This document shows positions 47,483 to 64,000 of a stretch of DNA of 64,000 bases, piece by piece (positions within the stretch are counted from its first letter, which is position 1; each line of letters starts with the position of its first letter). This DNA comes from Maylandia zebra (taxonomy: Eukaryota > Chordata > Actinopteri > Cichliformes > Cichlidae), in contig NC_135174.1 of assembly GCF_041146795.1 (NCBI RefSeq), positions 24,700,878-24,764,877 of the forward strand. Direction: 5' to 3'. The position numbers and the translations under genes are program-made. The notes under the pieces are model-generated. The model made no database searches, was not told the origin of the DNA, and was given only the letters and a program-made list of their open reading frames with translations.

Positions 47483-48157
47483 TACTAGGTTTTTACTCTG
47501 GTCAATTTTAATAGCTAATACTTTCAAGAATGCATTTCAATAAATCCCCTTTTACTCTCCACTCTTTTTTTTTTTTTTTTTTTTTTGCCTGTCCCGTTTG
47601 GCTCTTTTGCCATCAGAATTGTTGTCTAAAGGCAAAGAAAGATGCCCAACGGATTTACTTTACCAAATTGACCATCCCAGCCTTGCCGTAATGGTCCATT
47701 TGATTCACCTTTTATTGTTTATTTTATTTTCACTTACTGAATACGGGACAGACTTGACTGGGGGAAAGAAGGGGAGAAAGAAAGAGGGGAAGAGAAACAG
47801 CTGAGAAGAGGGACGGGGGAGAAGGGCAAAAAACAAAAACCAACAGAATGAGCAGAAAAAAAAGAAGGAGAAAAAATGCATATATCAATCACCTGGATCA
47901 CCTGCTGAGAAAGAAAAAAGAAAACAAGCAGAAGAGAACAAGAGTAATAGAATAAACAACATCACAATGATATATGGGAATATGACAGTAAATACTAAAT
48001 ATTAAACATTGTGCAGCACATAAGATCAACAGAACACAGTGTGCTTTGAGGTAGGAGCCAAAAAGGGTGTAGTTTGTGGGTGTGATCACCCGTGTGTACA
48101 CCTGTGAGCATGGATGCGCTTGTTTTTTTAAAAGGTTCCTTCATGTAATGATCTAAG

Positions 48158-48536
<379 letters not shown>

Positions 48537-48539
48537 TTA

Positions 48540-50590
48540 GTTGTTCCCCCCTCCTTTGTCCTCCTGTTTCCCCTCCCTCTCCCCTCCCTCTCCCCTCCTG
48601 CTAGAGGGTGTGGGGGGGCCACAGCCCCGTCCTCCAGGGCATGAAGCAGGTATGGAGGAGATCAAAACTCCAGACATCCAGAGGCCCCCAGAACACAAGA
48701 GACCAAGGAAGACCAACAGAGGGGCAGCCGCGCCACTGTCCCAGAAAGAGCTGAGGAGAGTCCCAGATGAGGGCTCACTCAGCAGCCGCGGAGCAGAAGC
48801 CAGGGGGAGTTGCAGTGACGCGCCCGTGAGCTCCGCCGGCAGCCAGCCGTGCCTGAGTGACCGAGCCCCAGGCCGAGAGGCCGGGGGCACCCCACCTCCG
48901 AAGTGGCCCGAGCGAGCCCCAGGCTCCAGGCCCCGATATGCGGCCGCCAAGGAGTGAGCCGGTGTGTACCTGGACGCCCATCCCCGGACACAAAGAACCA
49001 CCAACGAACCGATGTCTGAGGGAGTCCGCCACTGGCAGGGGAAGTGGTGGTAGGGGGAGATAGGCCTCCAAACCTTGGAGGGCCTGAGATGTCCCCAGAG
49101 AGGTGGCGCCTGACACCCAACCTGACATATAGACACAGAAATACAGACACACACATATACAAACATCCATTCCCACCCTCATGCTCTCATATGCACTTAC
49201 TCCACACTCAACCAACGTGGAGACAGACATAAAGAGACGCTGTACACATGATCACACTCCCCAAGCGTACTCTACAAACCGGGTCTAGGTACCCTTGCCC
49301 CTGGAGGGGGAACTGCACCCAGACCCAGGTGGTATTACCCTTTTCCCTGCGGTGGGGGGAGGCAGACCGCCCCGACTCCGCAGCAGCAGGGAGGCCCCAC
49401 ACTCCAGACCGCAGTCGGACGGCCAACTCCTCCTCCTAGCCCCCCCGCTCCAGCAGGTTGCAGAGAACGGGGGTGAGAGAAGACTCCAAACCTCCCTCCA
49501 CCCGCTCATTGTAGTGTTGATGCATGTGTGTTCTAAGGTGCATTTAAAACCCAGGAGGGCATGGAGCTACCTGCCAGAGAGCAGCAGGTAAACACATGGT
49601 CCCTCCTGCTAGCCCTCAATGTCTACGTGTATTTAAAATTGAGAGGTGGGCAACGACGCCAGGGGTGGGGTGTACACCCTGATGGTACTTTGGATTCCGT
49701 GTATTGTGCCCACCCCCAAGATCCTATATGTATGTGTAATGAGAGTGAGAGTAATGTGAATGTCTAAGTTGTGGGATAAAATTGAGGCAGAGGCAGCCAG
49801 AAGGGGACGGGGGGGGGGGTAGCCTCCTCTGCACCCTGGTGACATACCCCTACTCCAAGGTCCTGCATGTGTGGGTGGTTGTGGTGGAGCGGGAAGAGGG
49901 AGGCAGCTGGAGATGGGGAGGGAAGGAAGGGAGGGGCAGGTGACCCCTCCCTGGGGCCAGCTCCCCCGCTGACCCCAGTAGGCACCCCCATACTCCGCGA
50001 CCCGCCAGGGAAAGGGGGCCCAGGCCCATCCAGACCGGTGCCCAGTGCAGCAGCGCCTCCCGGCCCCACAGAGCCCGGGACAGTCCACCCAACCCCACCA
50101 CAGAAAAAACTGCACCCACCCCACCATCCACTCATCTTCCAGACTACATAAGACAATAAACACCCAGGCTGAGATCTTCCTCCACCTCTCCTGTATCTCC
50201 CCCTCCTGCAGAGAGAGCTCCCGAGGAGAGGAAAGCTCCTGCAAGATGTGACCATCTCCCCCACCAGTTGAAGAGCCCCCCAGGTGGCTCGATGCACCGG
50301 CGGCACCCTGCTCCAGGGGTGGGCCCCCATGCACCCACCCGCCCACAGCCCCGGCAACACACCAACCAGGACCCAAGCCCCCGAGGCCCGGCCCGGGCCC
50401 CAGCCCAGAGACGGAGCGCCCCCAGAACCTCACGCCCATCCCGAACCCACCCAGGGGCAGCCAGGCTACCAGGTCAGTAACCCACGTCCGTCAGCACAGA
50501 CCCTCCCCTAGCCCCGCTGCACGCAGCCGCGAGGAAACAGTCACCTGAGAGCCAACAGAGCCCCTAACCGGACATGACCGCTACCCCGGG
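48540..50590. repeat. GC-rich, CpG-containing 2-kb block of unknown class
   Basis: Base composition jumps from AT-rich to strongly GC-rich at 48545 and drops back at 50590, where a T-run (50593-50607) begins. Many overlapping open frames exist on both strands (up to 268 codons), but all read as Pro/Gly/Arg/Ser-rich low complexity and none shows a domain. The many frames follow from the rarity of A/T-rich stop codons. It lies between two LINE fragments. Wording such as 'ccagaggcccccagaac' and 'gggcagccgcgcc' recurs in related forms through the block. I think it is a repeat-derived, non-coding sequence, but I cannot name its family. Confidence 0.4.
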
Positions 50591-50661
50591 TCTTTTTTTT
50601 TTTTTTTCAATTAAACCAAAACCTCACAAAACATGTCAATAGTCCAACAACACCAGTTCCC

Positions 50662-51406
50662 AAAATGTAAGATAGGATAACCTTTATTAGTCCCATACGT
50701 GGGAAATTTGTTGTGTCACAGCAGGAAGTGGACAGTGCAAAAGTTATGTAGCAAAAATTAGAATATAATAAGAATAAATACAGTACACAACTGTACAGAA
50801 TAGAATAAAATAAAATACTATATACAGTAGAATAAAATAGAATAAAATACACAATAGGATAAAAATAGAATACAAATTCTATATTCAACTGAGTAAAAAT
50901 ACAACCATGTTAGAAAAGAGTATTGCACTTAGTGTTATTGCATCTGTGTGGATGTGTGTGTTTGGAGTCTTTGTTGTACAGTCTGACAGCAGTGGGGAGG
51001 AAAGACCTGCGAAATCTCTCCGTCCCACACCATGGGTGCTGCAGCCACTGAAGGAGCTGCTCAGTGCTGTCAGAGTTTCCTGCATGGGGTGGGAGATGTT
51101 GTCCAACAGGGATGACAGCTTAGCCACCATTCTCCTGTCACTCACCACCTCCACTGGGTCCAGAGGGCATCCTAGAACAGAGCTGGCCCTTCTGATCAGC
51201 CTGTTCAGTCTCTTCCTGTCCCCAGCAGAGATGCTGCCACCCCAGCAGACCAAACCGTAAAAGATAGCTGAGGCCACCACAGAGTCATAGAAGGTCTTCA
51301 GGAGTGGGCCCTCCACTCCAAACGACCTGAGTCTCCACAGCAGGTACAGCCTGCTCTGCCCTTTTCTGTAGAGGGCTTCTGAATTATGAGTCCATGTGAG
51401 GAGCCT
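50662..51406 (-). mobile_element. 5'-truncated L2-like LINE, RT C-terminus
   Basis: The minus-strand frame (51405-50885) reads as LINE reverse-transcriptase C-terminus: ALYRKGQSRLYLLWRLRSFG, LLKTFYDSVVASAIFYGLVC, RRASSVLGCPLDPVEVV. The 3' end on + is 'aagataggataacctttatt' then 'agtcccatacgtgggaaatt' at 50668-50707, the usual tail. The 5' end is cut at about 51406, where it meets the next element. Dead copy. Confidence 0.85.
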
Positions 51407-51414
51407 TTGTAAAA

Positions 51415-52120
51415 TGTAATGATTTGCAAATCTCAGGAACCAATATTCACAATAGAACATAGGATAAATGTCTCAAATGTTTATATTGAGACATTTTTCT
51501 GTTTCATGAAAACAAATTTAATGACAGCAACACATCTCAAAAAAGTTGCAATGGGGGCAACAAAAGACAGGAAAAATAAGTGGTGGTAAAAAGAAGCTGC
51601 TGGAGGAACATTTGGCAACTAATTAGGTTAACTGGCAATGGGTCAGTAACATGACTGAGTATAAAATATAGAGAGACTGTTTTTCAGAAGTGAAAATAGA
51701 CGATGGTCAAGGGTTTTGACAAATCAAAACTTGAAATTCTTTTTGGAAAACATGGATACCATGTCCTCTGGACTAAAGAGCAGAGGAAACATTCGGCTTC
51801 TTATCAGCTCTGTATCCTAAAGCCTGCATCTCTGACAGTATGGGGGTGTTTGTGGAACTGGCAGCTTGCACATCTGGAAAGGCACCATCAATTCTGAAAG
51901 ATATTTTAGAGCAACATACGCAGTCTTCTTCAGGGAAGGCCTTGCATATTTCAGCAAAATAATGTTAAACTCTGTACTGTACCTATTCAAACAGAACAGC
52001 TTCCTTGTAGAAAAGTCCAACTACATGTGTATTTTTTAAAGATGTCGTGTTTTCAATTTGCTACACTGAATAAAATGTGAAAAAATTACATTTTACACAC
52101 TGTCCCAACCATTTCAATAT
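51415..52120. mobile_element. Non-autonomous DNA transposon with inverted ends
   Basis: Left end 'tttgtaaaatgtaatgattt' and right end 'aaattacattttacacactg' plus 'tcccaacc' are inverted copies of one another. The inside has familiar fish text ('gcaaatctcag', 'acacatctcaaaaaagttgc', 'aacatggataccatg'). The outermost part of the left inverted repeat is missing where the LINE at 51406 abuts it. No transposase frame longer than about 65 codons is present. Superfamily not assigned. Confidence 0.6.
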
Positions 52121-54419
52121 TTGTTTGACTCAAAATGTCTCCAGTATTTTTCAAAACAAAAAAGAAAAAAAGTGTTTCAAATGTCTGTATGGCTTCTGTC
52201 TCTAATTAATCATCTCAAGACCTCTTTTACTTATCAGGTTGCCCTCAGAAGGTAACCAAACCTTCTATTAGTAACCACCAATTAAAACATTTGGACAGTT
52301 ATCAAGACGGCTCCTCGTTCTGGGGCTTATTTTACTGCAGCAACTTTGATGTTAAAGACCTACTGAAAACTAAGTGATTTTAGATTATTACTTTTACTTA
52401 AGTACAGGACCTGATTATTTAAAACAGTGAACCAAATGCTTTCTTGGTGCTTATACTCAAAATTAGACAGGATTTTATTTACGGTTTGTAAATGGTTTAT
52501 TGAGGAGTAAGATATCGAGAATCTCCTTTGGCTGACACAGAATATCGCAGGCTCTTTCAGTGCTGGCTCTTTCCTGTGGGGAAACACACACTGATATTTG
52601 CAGTTTAAAAAAATGGTGACGAAACGTATTACTTACCTAACTTATGAGGGAACAACCAACTCATGAAGACTTTTTTTTTTGATACTGAAGGACCTAGCTC
52701 TTTTTTTTTTCTTTAAAGGACATTTGCTGGCTTCAGCAGTTATGGAGTGATGTAACGCCATCAGGAAATTTCCCCCATAAGCCACGTAGAAACACATCCA
52801 ATCTCACGATGTGTATTTTAGGGTCGCGAGCAGCGAGGCCCTTGGGGTCCAAAATGGGGGTTTTGAAACGGGATGATGAGAGAGGAAACTGGCGCTAAGA
52901 AGGGGGTGTGAAGGGATTACTGGGTAGGTGCAGATCTGCCCAACTGAAATAGCCTGGTTTTATAGGTGAATGGTCATAAATAAAGGACATGCAGACCAAT
53001 TTATTGGTATTATTTCAGGGGACCACAGAGTTAGTCTGGTTTGTGTTTTGTTGTGATTAGGAGAAAAGATGGTGATAGGGTAATGAGTTTGATGAGTGAT
53101 AGGGTAAAGATGGTAATGACTGAATGAAAGAACGAGAGTCTCAAATGCCATGTGGCGGAATAGTGGGTGGGTTTGGTAAGGGTGCAGACGTGGAAGCTTA
53201 CTGTATATTTGGGGGCCTTGGGTTTAATAGAAGGTAAAGAGAAGAAGCGTGGTAAGATAAGTTGGCATGCTGTCCTGTTTATCGGAGGGATGTAAGGCAC
53301 AGGGCAAAGACTCAGCCAGGAAGGAATGAGCAGAGTCATCGGGCTTCTGTAACACGACGCTCCGTCTTGATTGCCTGTAGCAGCTGGGCAGCCACCGTAT
53401 CTGTGCGAGCGTGTGCGTGTCTTCACATGTGTGTGAATGCAGAATTTTATGTTCGAGTGAAGTGGTTCGAGCAAGTATAACTGCACGTTCACGTCTTTGA
53501 TCAGTGCATCAGTCTGTTTATGCCATCATGTTGACTTATGTATGTGAACTCAAGAACCTTTTTCTTTGTACAGTCTTCGTTGCCTGTTTTGGTGATTTGG
53601 TGTTATGTAATTCCTTCTTGTGCAGCCTTATTTAAGAAAATCCAAACTTTTGGTACTTGACTTGTAGACAGTGTGTTTCTTAGATTGTATTAATTATTCT
53701 TTTCAGTTTAAGGCTCCAGTTATGCTTTGTTTTCCTCCTTGAAATTAGCATATAACTGTATATTAATATTGTTGTTCTTGGGCAAATTCCTAAGGGGAAA
53801 TGTTTATTTATTCTGTAGGATGCTGATGTTATTCGTCTTATTCATTAGTCATATAGAGACATATATTTGATTTAATAAATGATCATGTCCAGCACAGTGG
53901 GAGCTAACTTTAGCTCCTGCAGACAAAAGTGATCTCCTCTGGCTGCTAAACACATCAAAGGATGTAAGAAAATGCTGCTTGGACCTGATGTGAAGCGCCT
54001 GCTAAGGTAATAAGTAATCCGATGTAGACAACTAATGTCACGGTATCTTTAGAGTGGTGGGAAAGTCCAGGACCCTGTCCTAAGTCTGTCTAATCATTTT
54101 GCTACCATATGGTCACTTTTAACTGCTTGTGGTGCAGTGGTGGGCGAGGAGGGTGAGGTGAGGGGGCAGTGCTGGGCTGAAGATGTAAAGCAGAAGGTAG
54201 AAGGCAGAAATGAGAGATGGTGAGGTGTTTGGACACACATTAGAGCAACTAAGACCTATAATTAATTCTTTGTATTTAGGACATATGTAGAGAAATGCAG
54301 GGTGTGTTTACATTTGGCTTCAGATCATCATAGGTTTATGTGCTTTTGCAAAGGTCCAGCCATTTCCTATCTTTGTCAGTAAAATGTACACAGCCTAGAT
54401 ATACCTTTGCTAGTTCTGG
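52121..54419. other. Intergenic DNA, no feature recognised
   Basis: No exon or transposon coding sequence recognised. There are short A/T runs near 52671-52680 and 52701-52710. A slightly GC-richer patch around 52820-52930 has no clear identity. Open frames here are short or low-complexity. Confidence 0.45.
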
Positions 54420-55245
54420 GTTGAATCCTCTTTTTGCCTTCAGAACCACCTCAGTTCTTTATGCCATGGATCCAAAGGCATGCTGAAAACCTTTCTCAGT
54501 GATTGTGGTCCAAATTGAGGCAACCACATCACACAGTTGTTGCAGATTTGTTGGCTGCTCATGCATGAATGAATCTCCTGTTTCACCATATCCCAAAGGT
54601 GCTCTGTTGGATTGAGATCTAGAGACTGAGGACGCTTTTTAGAACTCATTGTCATGTTCAAGAAACTAGTTTGAAATGATTTGAGCTCTGTGACATGGCA
54701 CACTCTCCTGCTGTAAGTAGGCATCAGAGGGTGGGCAAACAGCTGGGGCAACTGTGGCTAGGGCTCAGGTGGAAGAGTTGTTTATCTACCAATTAGAAGG
54801 TTGGTGGATTGATCCCCTCTGATCCCTGAGTTGCATCCATTGGCTTGTGAGTGAGTGAATGTTAGGTAAAAGTGCTTAGGTGTAGATAAAAGCACTGTGT
54901 ACTAATGGGTGAATGAGGCACGTAATACAAAACTCCTTGAGGTCTTATTCTGAGAAGAAAGCTGCTATATAAGTACCAGTCCATCCATTTACTGTTGCTG
55001 TAAAAGATTGGACTTAGACAGCAACAATACTTTAAACAATGCTTTCCTGCCATTGAAGGGCCCAAAGTGGACCAAGAAAATATCCCCCACACTATTACAC
55101 CACCACCACCACCACCACCAGCCTGAATCATTGATACAAGCCAGGATGGATCCATGCTTTCATGTCCATTGCAGCACAAATCAAGAATGCTTAGACCAGG
55201 CATCATATTTCCAGTCTTTTATTATGCAGTTTTTTTGTGTGTGAA
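54420..55245 (-). pseudogene. Degraded Tc1-type transposase relic
   Basis: On the minus strand, pieces of a Tc1 transposase can be read in order: GGGVIVWGIFSWSTLGP (in frame at about 55120-55065), then, after an insertion, SLDLNPTEHLWDMVKQEIH (about 54630-54570), and a C-terminal piece ending at 54440. These correspond to the conserved VMVWG-FSW and SPDLNPIE-LWD stretches that contain catalytic-core residues. The relic is split by a SINE-like insertion and has frameshifts and stops. The Gly run at 55089-55124 is a trinucleotide (CCA/TGG) expansion. Confidence 0.7.
54755..54995 (+). mobile_element. tRNA-like SINE or MITE inserted in the Tc1 relic
   Basis: It begins 'tagggctcaggtggaagagt', which resembles a tRNA A box, followed about 30 nt later by 'ggttggtggattgatcccct', which resembles a B box. 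It ends 'gctgctatataagtaccagt' then 'ccatccattta', a common end of such fish elements. It separates two halves of the transposase relic, so it is the younger event. The A and B boxes are degenerate, so no functional tRNA is claimed. Confidence 0.55.
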
Positions 55246-56066
55246 TTATAGCCTTAAGTTTTCTGTTCTTAGCTGACAGGAGTGCCACCACTGTAGCCCA
55301 TCTGCTTGAAGGTTTGATATGCTATGTGTTTGGAGGTGGTGTTCTGCATGCCTTGGTTATAATGAGTTATTTGAGTTACATTTGGCACTGAGTGTATCAG
55401 CAAATGTACAACAACTCCTAATGTTTACTGGTGTATTTGGTCCATAATTGGTTTGTAAACCATCATTTTGAAGGTTATCGTAAAGTTGCAACAAGTGTTC
55501 ATAAATCTTTTTTTTAAGGTTATTACATTTATAACATGTATAACATGTTTGTAAAGTAGCAGGCAGAGAAGCAGTTTTATAAATCACAAGACTGTTAAAC
55601 TACACACTGAGGTTTCAGTCAACCTTTAACCTTTAGTTATTGTTTACATCTGCATCACATTGTGGATCTGATGAGGCTGCTTGAGCTGATTGCAACCATT
55701 CAAAACTGCTTTTTAAGTTCCACCTGAATGAGTTTTAGAAGCATCCTTAAAGTGGCTCTCTGCTCAGTGACACTTAAAATAGCACTGCACAAGCTGCACA
55801 GAGCAGCCGAGGAGGACAAGAAGTCAGACCCAAGAACCCAAGATGCACAACAGTCAAGACAAACAAGAGTTCACCTGGGCATCTGATGCATATTGTTAGT
55901 TAGAAAAGGCAATGTTATACGGGTTATGTAAATTTGTAAAGCTCATGTTTTGATTTGCTTTGTGTTGAAGGTTTTTGTATGTCCTATCTGCATGTGACAC
56001 CTGGACCTATTTAAAAATCTATGGTTGTTTTATATTCTCTCTGTTCATTCACTGTCCTCCCACCAG
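55246..56066. other. Proximal upstream DNA of the sodium channel gene
   Basis: No exon recognised with confidence. Text near 55790-55880 is less AT-rich and could be a proximal 5' exon or promoter, but there is no strong donor or promoter element. It ends in a polypyrimidine-rich acceptor (56053-56066) before the first coding exon. Confidence 0.35.
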
Positions 56067-56115
56067 CTCCTTCTAGGGAAACCCCGGCAAGGCGGTATCC
56101 CTTCGCAATGCAAAG

Positions 56116-64000
<7,885 letters not shown>

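Larger units (their letters stand above)
42695..48157. other. Intergenic (or first-intron) DNA with repeats
   Basis: No protein exon recognised. It contains a candidate non-autonomous DNA transposon (44757-45186), a T15/G24 homopolymer run at 45540-45578, T-rich tracts at 47450-47472 and 47566-47587, and a purine-rich stretch at 47760-47880. If the 42.3-kb block is the first exon of the channel gene, this is intronic. Confidence 0.45.

Noticed and set aside
48537-50511. Long frames on both strands in the GC-rich block (up to 268 codons)
   Set aside because: They overlap in several frames and both strands, are Pro/Gly/Arg-rich and have no domain; high GC content alone explains the lack of stops.
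53031-53492. 153-codon minus-strand ORF
   Set aside because: Composition is Thr/Ser/His-rich with no recognisable family; neighbouring DNA has no gene signs.
54760-54830. A true tRNA gene
   Set aside because: A- and B-box-like words exist but the cloverleaf does not close and the text matches dispersed SINE-type repeats.

Overview
The window is vertebrate nuclear DNA, almost certainly from a ray-finned (teleost) fish. It is AT-rich with short introns, carries fish-type LINE and Tc1 debris, and encodes multi-exon genes whose closest recognisable relatives are vertebrate. Exon models below were built by hand from reading frame, splice-site phase and known family sequence; every junction given keeps frame.

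Layout: (1) 1-5.5 kb, upstream DNA with an old repeat; (2) 5.53-9.09 kb (+), lzts2, complete coding region in five exons; (3) 13.00-21.54 kb (-), pdzd7, 16 coding exons, 885 aa, tail-to-tail with lzts2, with its promoter near 22.4-22.6 kb; (4) 23.0-25.6 kb, an L2-like LINE with a second LINE nested in it, both with visible target-site duplications; (5) 26.0-28.5 kb, an unassigned 213-aa ORF and a pair of inverted repeat fragments; (6) 30.4-32.7 kb (-), prxl2a / selenoprotein U, with an in-frame TGA (Sec) codon, a candidate SECIS element and a poly(A) signal; (7) 33.5-37.6 kb (-), a DPY30-motif (DYDC-type) gene with a Glu-rich C-terminal extension; (8) 38-56 kb, mostly intergenic and repeat-rich: a candidate 5' exon at 42.3-42.7 kb, a GC-rich block at 48.5-50.6 kb, LINE fragments, a non-autonomous DNA transposon, and a Tc1 relic with a SINE-like insertion; (9) 56.07 kb to the window edge (+), the first 14 coding exons (816 aa) of a skeletal-muscle type voltage-gated sodium channel (scn4a-like), covering domain I and nearly all of domain II. 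The rest of that gene lies beyond 64 kb.

The lzts2-pdzd7 pair and the prxl2a-dydc neighbourhood each match neighbour relations known in human chromosome 10 (10q24 and 10q23). The sodium channel next to them does not, so the window joins several ancestral linkage blocks. The genes do not form one pathway: lzts2 is a cytoskeletal/beta-catenin regulator, pdzd7 a hair-cell scaffold, prxl2a a thioredoxin-like redox protein, the DPY30 gene probably works in cilia or sperm, and scn4a drives muscle action potentials.

The most informative observations are the selenocysteine codon with its SECIS, a U12-type AT intron in the sodium channel gene that appears to end in AA, two likely GC-AG introns, the nested LINEs with readable duplications, and a 32-nt exact copy of a splice-acceptor tract inside a LINE relic. 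I found no clearly new multi-gene system.
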